From positions 1-5,188 of the forward strand of contig CAVKOU010000066.1 of the NCBI GenBank assembly GCA_963658085.1: 5,188 nucleotides of DNA, given 5' to 3'. The position numbers were made by a program, and so were the translations under genes. Below the pieces are notes generated by a model, which was given only the letters and a program-made list of their open reading frames with translations, was not told where the DNA came from and did not search any database. The stretch is from CAKRJP01 sp963658085. GTDB lineage: Bacteria > Bacillota > Clostridia > Lachnospirales > Lachnospiraceae. Of the stretch, positions 1-5,188 are shown piece after piece. Each line of letters opens with the position of its first letter. The first letter of the stretch is position 1.

Positions 1-56
1 TCCAAATGATGGCAGAACGCAAGACTGTGAATAAATCTACAAGTAGGATTTCTCGC

Positions 57-95
57 AAAAAATGATGCAGTAATCTTTTGATCAATTACTGCATC
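57..95 (-). terminator. Rho-independent terminator after nagB
   Basis: On the minus strand GATGCAGTAAT (95 to 85) and its perfect complement ATTACTGCATC (74 to 64) form an 11-bp stem with a 10-nt loop. One A and six T residues (62 to 57) follow directly. It lies 27 nt after the nagB stop and marks the end of the operon. On the plus strand the stem is not followed by a good T run, so it works best for the nagB direction. Confidence 0.9.
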
Positions 96-122
96 CCTAC
101 TTATGTTTATTCTTTCCTCAAT

Positions 123-851
123 TTATTCTATTTCCGAAAGTGCATCTTCATCTGCCACTAAAGTTACATCATTATGCATTTGCAAAATAGATGCAGGAAC
201 ATCTGGTGTAACTGGTCCAAAAAAAGCCCGTTTCACCATAGCCGCCTTGTCTTTTCCACTAACTACCACAAGAATTTTCTTTGCCTGCATAATTGTCTTT
301 ATTCCCATGGTATAGGCCTCCTTCGGCACCTCCTCTGCCGAATCAAAGAATCTTTTATTGGCTTCTATAGTTCTTTCCGCCAATTTCACACAATGGGTTT
401 CTTTTTCGAATGCTACTCCCGGCTCATTAAATCCAATATGTCCATTATGCCCCATTCCCAAAAGCTGAAGATCCACACCCCCAAAGGAATGGATTACTCC
501 TTCATACCGTTCACATTCCTTTTTAGCATCAGCTTCTAAACCATTTGGAAGATTTGTATTCTCCAATGGAATATTTACTCTGTCAAATAAATGTTTGTGC
601 ATGAAATAATAATAGCTTTGATCATTTTCCTTTGACAAACCTTTATACTCGTCTAAATTCACGGAACGAACCTCTGAAAAATCCAGATCACCTTTGTTAT
701 ACCACTCTACCAACTGATCATACATACCGATAGGTGTAGATCCCGTTGCAAGTCCTAACACACAGTCTGGTTTCATAATAATTTGCGCAGAAATAATATT
801 GGCAGCCTTCCTACTCATGTCTTTGTAATCTTTTGCTTTGAATATTCTCAT
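123..851 (-). CDS. nagB: Glucosamine-6-phosphate deaminase (242 aa)
   Basis: NagB isomerises and deaminates glucosamine-6-phosphate to fructose-6-phosphate and ammonia in the cytoplasm, the step that sends amino sugars into glycolysis. The protein is complete and of the usual Firmicutes length, shorter than the 266-aa E. coli enzyme. Visible signatures are the phosphate-binding ATGSTP (35-40), NLDEY (65-69) with catalytic D67, LGMGHNGHIGFNEP (131-144) with ring-opening H138 and partner E143, and TMGIKTIMQAKKI (181-193). N136 stands where E. coli NagB has D141; Asn here is, as I recall, common in Gram-positive NagB, so it does not argue against activity. It is the last gene of the block, 85 nt after the HAD gene and followed by a terminator. 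Its weak ribosome binding site suggests either lower expression or dependence on upstream translation. A 6-phosphogluconolactonase or other sugar isomerase of the same fold is unlikely given the NLDEY and GHIGFNEP motifs. Confidence 0.96.
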   Translation of the reverse strand: MRIFKAKDYKDMSRKAANIISAQIIMKPDCVLGLATGSTPIGMYDQLVEWYNKGDLDFSEVRSVNLDEYKGLSKENDQSYYYFMHKHLFDRVNIPLENTNLPNGLEADAKKECERYEGVIHSFGGVDLQLLGMGHNGHIGFNEPGVAFEKETHCVKLAERTIEANKRFFDSAEEVPKEAYTMGIKTIMQAKKILVVVSGKDKAAMVKRAFFGPVTPDVPASILQMHNDVTLVADEDALSEIE

Positions 852-915
852 TTCTTTAATCTCTTATTCTAATTTTTTTACATGCTATTTTTTTATATAC
901 TGATCAATTGCCACT
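852..915 (-). other. nagB leader: AT-rich leader between the HAD gene and nagB
   Basis: This is most of the 85-nt gap, the longest intergenic stretch inside the gene block. On the minus strand it holds two runs of seven A (894-888 and 879-873). A TATAAA box (897-892) has no convincing -35 partner at 16-18 nt. Only a weak Shine-Dalgarno-like stretch, AAGAGA near 865-860, precedes the nagB ATG. It could contain a minor internal promoter or an A-rich translation enhancer, but neither is supported strongly. Confidence 0.3.
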
Positions 916-937
916 GGCTCGTCCACCAAGCGAGTCC
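916..937 (-). other. Small imperfect hairpin right after the HAD stop codon
   Basis: On the minus strand GGaCTCG (937 to 931) pairs with CGAGCC (921 to 916) across a 9-nt loop, with one bulged A. It begins in the HAD stop codon. No run of T follows on this strand, so it is not a standard terminator. It could protect or process the mRNA between HAD and nagB, or be chance pairing. Confidence 0.35.
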
Positions 938-1803
938 TATGCCTGACCTTTTAAAAATCCAAGAAATTGATCTACTCCTCCACCTAGTTGTAAAACTCCT
1001 TCAGGTCTTCTTCCTTTTACCTCTGATACATCAAAGAAATCCCCTGACTTTGTCACATCTGTTTTCATAAAACTGTCGCTTCCATATACACCGTCTTCGA
1101 TGCCTACATACTCATCTCCCCAGAAACTGCACTCCTCCGGCAAAATTTGATTCTTTTCACAGGCAAACGCAAAAATGCAATTTGCGTTATCGCTTTTACT
1201 GGTAATACCAACTTCTAGATATTTTGCATCACAGGTAGGTTTCACATCAATTCCATGTGCCCTCCCTACCTTCTCCGCCAAATCAATAAGTCCCTGCAAT
1301 CCGCCGAAAATTCCATGTTCCTTTAGGCAACTCTTCAGTTGTTCCACTTCATCCGCCTGCATAAACAAATTGTCGCCTCTATTGTTATCTACCATTAGGT
1401 CAATTTTGCAATAATTAGGCCTGCTAAATACAATATCCGTATCAAGATCATATTCTTTTTTTAGTATTTCGTGAATTTCAAAACAAATCCTATGAATTTC
1501 TAAAAGATCTTTTTTCTCTGGTATTGCATTTTCAAAGATATATGGTTTTCCATCTTTAAATGCATAGTTATAGGCACCTCTTCCAAGACCTAAATATAAA
1601 TTTTCAAGTTCCTTTGCTGTAAAATAATTTTCAATTTTTCCACCGGCTATATTTTCTATAGTAGTTCCACTAATGATTGCAAGCTTAATTCCTTTTTGTA
1701 GCAAAGGTTTCATGGCCGCAACTGCATCATCCACCGGCGCTTTTCTTGATAAAACAGCCGTGCCATCCCAATCAAAAAATATTGCTTTATATTTCTTTTC
1801 CAT
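937..1803 (-). CDS. HAD-superfamily phosphohydrolase, probably C2-capped type IIB-like (288 aa)
   Basis: HAD enzymes transfer phosphoryl groups through an aspartyl-phosphate; most act as sugar phosphatases, some as phosphomutases. Motif I is FFDWDGTAV (9-17), with D11 as the expected nucleophile and D13 as the acid/base. Motif II is IISGTT (43-48), with S45 contacting phosphate. A long cap of about 110-190 lies between motif II and the likely motif III lysine, K203 in GITSKSDNA. Motif IV is WGDEYVGIEDG (228-238), with D230 and possibly D237 holding magnesium. The large insertion after motif II places it with C2-capped proteins such as Cof phosphatases and eukaryotic-type phosphomannomutase. 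This differs from beta-phosphoglucomutase, which usually accompanies GH65 phosphorylases and carries a small helical C1 cap just after motif I. The gene follows GH65 by 27 nt. Its job may be on the phosphorylase product, as a phosphatase or a hexose-1-phosphate mutase; that is inference. No membrane segment or signal peptide is seen. Confidence 0.8.
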   Translation of the reverse strand: MEKKYKAIFFDWDGTAVLSRKAPVDDAVAAMKPLLQKGIKLAIISGTTIENIAGGKIENYFTAKELENLYLGLGRGAYNYAFKDGKPYIFENAIPEKKDLLEIHRICFEIHEILKKEYDLDTDIVFSRPNYCKIDLMVDNNRGDNLFMQADEVEQLKSCLKEHGIFGGLQGLIDLAEKVGRAHGIDVKPTCDAKYLEVGITSKSDNANCIFAFACEKNQILPEECSFWGDEYVGIEDGVYGSDSFMKTDVTKSGDFFDVSEVKGRRPEGVLQLGGGVDQFLGFLKGQA

Positions 1804-1817
1804 TTCTTCTTTACCTC
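1804..1817 (-). promoter_or_regulatory. Ribosome binding site of the HAD gene
   Basis: The minus strand reads GAGG (1817 to 1814), then 10 nt, then the ATG at 1801-1803. It lies in the 27-nt gap after the GH65 stop and supports this start codon. Confidence 0.6.
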
Positions 1818-1830
1818 ATAGACCAACCTT

Positions 1831-4185
1831 TTACATCATACAGTTGTATATCTTATTCTCTGCGGTCAAATGCACCTTTTCTCCTAATACAGTAAACTGA
1901 ATATCCGCACCTTCTATTACTCTAAATTCAGCATTTTCCTTTGATACCTTAATCTCTAACAGAGTATCCTGATATTTGATTCGGAAGCTATATTCTTCCC
2001 ATTCCTTTGGTATCCTTGGCTTAAATTTTAATTCTCCACACTGGCAACGCATTCCCGCAAATCCGTTAACAATCGCTTGCCAGGTTCCTGCCATATTAGC
2101 CGCATGAATACCTGCGTAAAAATTGTTGTGATAATCGTCAAGATCCATTCTTGCAGACTGCGAAAAATAAGTATACGCTTCGTCCAAATAACCTATATCG
2201 CATGCTACAATTCCAAAAATACAAGTAGATAGAGAAGAATGATGCAGGGTCACTTCCTGATAAAAATCATAATTTCTTCGAATCTCTTCTTCTGTAAAAT
2301 AATTGCTGTGCAGATACATGCCAAGTATCGCATCCGCCTGCTTGGACATACGATGTCTCATAATAAACAGCGGATGATAATTCTCATAAAGCCATGCTCT
2401 CTTTTCCGGCGGAATTTTAGATTCATCCCATGGTTTACGCATCATGAATCCATCGTCCATCGGATATACCTGTCTGCTCTCGTCATATGGAAAATACATT
2501 TTCTCAATAATTTCTTTCCATAGATCTATTTCATCTTCTTCAAACTTCAATTTGGCAACAAGTTCCTGATACTTTTCCTGTGCATGTTCTTTCAGGTAAA
2601 CTACCGCTTTCACTGCGTCCCTGAGATTTTCTCTGGCCATAAGGTTCGTATAGAAATTATTATCTACCAAAACATTGTATTCATCCGGACCTGTCACGGA
2701 ACATATGCAATATTTTCCGTCCTTGCACTCAGCAAAGCTTCCTACATCTGCCCACACTCTGGCTGTCTCTATGAGAATTTCTGCTCCTTTATCTACCAAA
2801 TATTCCATATTTCCGGTAGCCTGAATATACAAAGACAACGCATAAGAAATATCTGCATTAATATGATATTGTGCAGTTCCCAACGGATAATACGTTGAAG
2901 CTTCTTCTCCATTAATGGTTCTCCAAGGATAAAGTGCTCCTTTCATATGCCCCAGAATTCTCGCCCGGTCTCTGGCCTGATCTAAAGTTCCATATCGATA
3001 ATCCAATAATTTTTTAGCCACTTCAGGCTCTGTATAGACAAAGACCGGAAACATATACATCTCTGTATCCCAGAAATAATGTCCCTCATATCCTTCTCCA
3101 GACAATCCCTTTGCTCCCATTCCGGTCTTTCCATCCCGACCTGCAGACTGAATGATATGGAACAAATTAAAATGCAACCCTTGCTGAAGTTCATCATTTC
3201 CCTTGATTTCTACATGGGCATTCTTCCAAAATTTTTCCATGTACTCTTTTTGTGCTTTTTCAAAATTCTCATAACCAAAATCCAAAGCCTCATTCAGCTG
3301 TTCCTTAGAAAACGTCTCCAGTTTTTCTTTTGGCATATCCAAACTACTGGTATAACAAATCATTTTTTCTAATGCGATAGCCTGCCCTTGGTCTGCCGAA
3401 ATCTCCAGGGAAATCAAAGCATCAAGTTGTCCCTCTTCTACTTTTTCCACGCTTTCCAGGTGAGGCTCTCCATCCACATAGATTTTATGGGCACTACCGC
3501 ATGCTACCGTCAAACGGCTCAATTTTGTTGTCCCTTCATAATAGATCGTACCCTCTGATGCTTCGATTTTTTCCGGTTCCAGTCTTCTTCCGAAAGGACC
3601 ATAGTCAACAATAGGATTCGTCTTTCTGGTATGATTTTCCACATTTCCTTCAAGTCTTGATAGGAAGGAAATATTTCCGGAATAGTTCACAGGCATCACT
3701 TCATATCGAATGGCCATGATATTTTTTCTTGCAAAAGAAACCAGCCTCTTAATACAGATTTGGGTTTGTTTTCCCGAAGGTGATGTCCACAAAAGATTTC
3801 TTTCAAGCACAGCTTCTTTCATGTGCAAAACTCTTTTGTATTCCTCTACCTTACCTTCCATCATGGAAAATTCTTCCCCATCCAGTACTACACGAGTCTC
3901 TTTCAAATTAGGAAGATTCAAAAGAGATTGGCTAAGTTCCGGAGATCCAAAATTCGCTTCCCCGTATCGGATATGTTCTCTTTCGTAAAATCCATTGATA
4001 AAGTTACCCTCGAGTCCCTGATCAATATTAAAATCATAGGATTCCTCAAAAGTTCCTCTGGTTCCTATATATCCGTTGGATAAAGCAAATGTTGTCTCGT
4101 TGCGATAATTATTCTCTATCTTAAATTCTTCTTCTGTAACATCCCATACCTGAATAGGATAAATTGGCTGTTTTGTTAAATCCAT
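1831..4185 (-). CDS. Glycoside hydrolase family 65 disaccharide phosphorylase (kojibiose/trehalose/nigerose phosphorylase type, 784 aa)
   Basis: GH65 phosphorylases split alpha-glucosides with inorganic phosphate and inversion, giving beta-glucose-1-phosphate plus the acceptor sugar. The full-length protein shows the family order: N-terminal beta-sandwich (about 1-270, with NGYIGTRG at 37-44), helical linker, (alpha/alpha)6 barrel (about 320-690) and a small C-terminal beta domain (about 705-784). Landmarks are GHYFWDTEMYM (368-378), ARILGHMKGALYPW (408-421), VTGPDEY (497-503) with E502 as the expected general acid, VDNNFYTN (507-514), KQAD (615-618) and HHSSLS (648-653). The retained SSLS is the expected phosphate-binding segment, which favours phosphorolysis over hydrolysis. 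The acceptor-side loop, GEEASTYYPLGTAQ then YHINADI (426-446), resembles kojibiose/trehalose/nigerose-type enzymes as I recall them, and lacks the HNEWEITFEEIHRN signature of maltose phosphorylases. There is no signal peptide, so it is cytoplasmic. Family assignment is firm; the substrate is not, and neighbouring deacetylase and nagB genes suggest a hexosamine-containing disaccharide. Confidence 0.93.
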   Translation of the reverse strand: MDLTKQPIYPIQVWDVTEEEFKIENNYRNETTFALSNGYIGTRGTFEESYDFNIDQGLEGNFINGFYEREHIRYGEANFGSPELSQSLLNLPNLKETRVVLDGEEFSMMEGKVEEYKRVLHMKEAVLERNLLWTSPSGKQTQICIKRLVSFARKNIMAIRYEVMPVNYSGNISFLSRLEGNVENHTRKTNPIVDYGPFGRRLEPEKIEASEGTIYYEGTTKLSRLTVACGSAHKIYVDGEPHLESVEKVEEGQLDALISLEISADQGQAIALEKMICYTSSLDMPKEKLETFSKEQLNEALDFGYENFEKAQKEYMEKFWKNAHVEIKGNDELQQGLHFNLFHIIQSAGRDGKTGMGAKGLSGEGYEGHYFWDTEMYMFPVFVYTEPEVAKKLLDYRYGTLDQARDRARILGHMKGALYPWRTINGEEASTYYPLGTAQYHINADISYALSLYIQATGNMEYLVDKGAEILIETARVWADVGSFAECKDGKYCICSVTGPDEYNVLVDNNFYTNLMARENLRDAVKAVVYLKEHAQEKYQELVAKLKFEEDEIDLWKEIIEKMYFPYDESRQVYPMDDGFMMRKPWDESKIPPEKRAWLYENYHPLFIMRHRMSKQADAILGMYLHSNYFTEEEIRRNYDFYQEVTLHHSSLSTCIFGIVACDIGYLDEAYTYFSQSARMDLDDYHNNFYAGIHAANMAGTWQAIVNGFAGMRCQCGELKFKPRIPKEWEEYSFRIKYQDTLLEIKVSKENAEFRVIEGADIQFTVLGEKVHLTAENKIYNCMM

Positions 4186-4200
4186 TGTTTATTCCTCCTC
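4186..4200 (-). promoter_or_regulatory. Strong ribosome binding site of the GH65 gene
   Basis: The minus strand reads GAGGAGG (4200 to 4194), then 8 nt (AATAAACA), then the ATG at 4183-4185. This is the strongest Shine-Dalgarno match in the window and fixes the GH65 start. No promoter-like sequence is obvious in the 26-nt gap before it. Confidence 0.8.
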
Positions 4201-4211
4201 TGAAAGCAGGA

Positions 4212-5069
4212 TTACCGAAGCTTCCAGAATATTTCTTCGTTTTTTATAAATGCCATCAAAAATTCATAGGCGTCCGGTTCTAATGCCGTGTCATGTTTTT
4301 TCAATGCCTGCAGTTTCAGATTCTTATCTCCCTGTTCCACACACATTTCTTCCGGCATTTTAAGAACATATCGTTCCTGCCAAACATATTGATTGTTCTC
4401 TTCTAATCCCTCCGGGCAGGTAAATGTCGTCCCGCTTCTCACTGGCCACACCTCATCGCCTGCGCAAGAATGAATCAACCCGCAATAAAGCTGTGGTGTA
4501 TAGTTTTCTTTCTCTTTCAACTGATCTAAAGCCTCACAAACAAAAGCATAAAGTCCCGAATGATCTCCATGTGTATCAAATCCAGAGGTAGTAAAGATTT
4601 TCTCCGGTCTTTTTTTCATAAGAATTTCTTTCAAATCCGTCAAGAAGCTCTTTCGATTATATGGGCGATGAATTTCTTTCGTTGCAAAGCAATATTCCTT
4701 CTTCTCCGGAAGACCATAGGTATTTTCTCCACAATAAGACGGATAAATCTTTTCGGAGTCCTTCTCATGGTATAAATGTGCAAGAAAGCTTTCTGTCTCC
4801 GGCATACCGGTATCTGCATATCCCATAATCTCATAATCATCTACCGAAAGCCCCAATACCTCAATACCCTCTATGCTTTCTCTAAGCCTTGCATAGCCCT
4901 TAGAAAAATCTTTGCATTCATAATCTCCATTGGTCGCCATAACTACTGTACAAGGTATGTTTTGTTTCGTACATTCTCTAATAATACCAGACGACATGAG
5001 TATTTCATCATCCTGGTGCGGAACAATAATCATGATATTTCCCCAGGATTTATCTATTTTCATCTGCAT
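4212..5069 (-). CDS. PIG-L/LmbE family zinc N-deacetylase (285 aa)
   Basis: PIG-L family enzymes are zinc amidohydrolases that remove N-acetyl groups from GlcNAc conjugates; examples are MshB, BshB, PIG-L itself and the archaeal diacetylchitobiose deacetylase. The first family motif is HQDDE at residues 18-22, right after the first beta strand (NIMIIVP). The second is THGDHSG at 166-172. By analogy with MshB (AHPDD and HPDH), H18, D21 and H170 would bind zinc, D20 would be the general base and H167 would support catalysis. All are present; only the non-catalytic prolines of the two motifs are replaced, by Q19 and G168. The typical R-x-R-E-S helix (61-65, ending in EVLGL) and a C-terminal KKHDTAL segment (257-263) also fit. 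There is no signal peptide, so it acts in the cytoplasm, presumably on an imported sugar. Its position between the permease and a GH65 phosphorylase, with nagB downstream, argues for a catabolic sugar substrate rather than bacillithiol synthesis. The exact substrate is unknown. Confidence 0.88.
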   Translation of the reverse strand: MQMKIDKSWGNIMIIVPHQDDEILMSSGIIRECTKQNIPCTVVMATNGDYECKDFSKGYARLRESIEGIEVLGLSVDDYEIMGYADTGMPETESFLAHLYHEKDSEKIYPSYCGENTYGLPEKKEYCFATKEIHRPYNRKSFLTDLKEILMKKRPEKIFTTSGFDTHGDHSGLYAFVCEALDQLKEKENYTPQLYCGLIHSCAGDEVWPVRSGTTFTCPEGLEENNQYVWQERYVLKMPEEMCVEQGDKNLKLQALKKHDTALEPDAYEFLMAFIKNEEIFWKLR

Positions 5070-5073
5070 TGCT

Positions 5074-5188
5074 TTAACCTTTCACTGCTCCTGCTGCCAC
5101 ACCTGCTATAATATACTTTTGCATAAATACATAGAAAATCATAAGTGGGGCTACTCCCAGCATCAGCATTGGAAATAATGCTGTCCAG
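5074..5188 (-). CDS. Carbohydrate ABC transporter permease, MalG-type, C-terminal fragment
   Basis: This is the last 37 codons and TAA stop of a gene whose start lies beyond the right edge of the window. The readable end contains a hydrophobic segment (about MLMLGVAPLMIFYVFMQ) followed by QKYIIAGVAAGAVKG. This ending, with the terminal GAVKG, is the usual C-terminus of MalG/LacG-like inner permease subunits of sugar ABC importers (binding-protein-dependent, CUT1 type). By family knowledge the protein sits in the cytoplasmic membrane and pairs with a second permease, a lipoprotein sugar-binding protein and an MsmX/MalK-like ATPase; none of these is visible here. The EAA loop that contacts the ATPase would also be upstream of the window. 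The stop is only 4 nt before the deacetylase start, so the two are almost certainly co-transcribed and probably translationally coupled. The imported sugar cannot be read from this fragment. Confidence 0.88.
   Translation of the reverse strand, partial: WTALFPMLMLGVAPLMIFYVFMQKYIIAGVAAGAVKG
5077..5083 (-). promoter_or_regulatory. Ribosome binding site of the PIG-L deacetylase, inside the permease gene
   Basis: The minus strand reads GAAAGG followed by 8 nt and then the ATG at 5067-5069. The site lies within the last codons of the permease gene, which fits translational coupling. It favours the first ATG over the second one two codons later (5061-5063). Confidence 0.55.

Noticed and set aside
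1..56. Possible end of a convergent plus-strand gene: frame 2 reads PNDGRTQDCE and stops at 32-34. Two minus-strand frames are also open to the edge.
   Set aside because: Too short to recognise any family, and the frames cannot be told apart without the sequence to the left of the window.
433..447. Asn136 of NagB replaces the catalytic-site Asp141 of the E. coli enzyme.
   Set aside because: As I recall, Asn at this position is common in Gram-positive NagB proteins, and D67, H138 and E143 are intact, so it is not a sign of a broken enzyme.
79..909. The 9-mer TGATCAATT occurs on both sides of nagB, at 79-87 and 901-909.
   Set aside because: The match does not extend, TGATCA-containing words recur elsewhere in the window (for example near 4020), and there are no other signs of a mobile element.
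877..910. Possible nagB promoter: TTGATC (907-902) with ATGTAA (883-878), or a TATAAA box at 897-892.
   Set aside because: The first pair has a poor -10 match, and the TATAAA box lacks a -35 at proper spacing. The region is so A/T-rich that such boxes are expected by chance.
1818..1830. TTGGTCTATGAGG on the minus strand resembles half of a NagR/DasR-type operator (TGGTCTAGACCA).
   Set aside because: Only one half-site matches, and it lies between two co-transcribed genes where an operator would be unexpected.
2239..2898. Plus-strand open frames of 94 and 104 codons opposite the GH65 gene, and similar ones opposite the other genes.
   Set aside because: They are antisense shadows of strongly supported minus-strand genes, have no recognisable domains, and encode low-complexity or aromatic/cysteine-rich peptides typical of reverse-complement reading.
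1..5188. Search for CRISPR repeats, insertion sequences, tRNA or rRNA genes and riboswitches.
   Set aside because: No direct-repeat arrays, transposase motifs, cloverleaf or conserved RNA cores were seen, and nearly all of the window is explained by the five coding regions.

Overview
The window is AT-rich and closely packed. It carries one block of genes, all on the minus strand, so transcription runs from position 5188 down to about position 57. The organism is most likely a low-GC Gram-positive anaerobe of the Clostridia, perhaps a Lachnospiraceae-type gut bacterium. That rests on GGAGG-type ribosome binding sites, A/T-rich codon use, a Firmicutes-style short NagB (242 aa, with GHNGH in the active site) and the layout of an ABC sugar importer followed by a GH65 enzyme. 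No species can be named from the sequence alone.

Layout in transcription order: (1) the last 37 codons of a MalG-type carbohydrate ABC transporter permease (5074-5188, cut by the window edge); (2) a PIG-L/LmbE-family N-deacetylase of 285 aa (4212-5069), starting 4 nt after the permease stop; (3) a GH65 family disaccharide phosphorylase of 784 aa (1831-4185), after a 26-nt gap and with a strong ribosome binding site; (4) a HAD-superfamily phosphohydrolase or mutase-like protein of 288 aa (937-1803), after a 27-nt gap; (5) glucosamine-6-phosphate deaminase NagB of 242 aa (123-851), after an 85-nt AT-rich gap; (6) a Rho-independent terminator (57-95). There is no gene-free stretch over 300 bases. 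Positions 1-56 lie beyond the terminator and cannot be assigned.

Read together, this is the distal part of a sugar-uptake and catabolism operon. An ABC importer brings in a small oligosaccharide, a cytoplasmic PIG-L enzyme removes an N-acetyl (or related N-acyl) group, a GH65 enzyme splits an alpha-glycosidic bond with inorganic phosphate to give a beta-hexose-1-phosphate, a HAD enzyme acts on a sugar phosphate, and NagB feeds glucosamine-6-phosphate into glycolysis as fructose-6-phosphate plus ammonia. Finding deacetylase, GH65 phosphorylase, HAD protein and NagB side by side, with no NagA and no canonical beta-phosphoglucomutase in view, suggests a pathway for an N-acetylhexosamine-containing alpha-linked disaccharide. 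That pathway is an inference; each enzyme family assignment is much firmer than the overall substrate.
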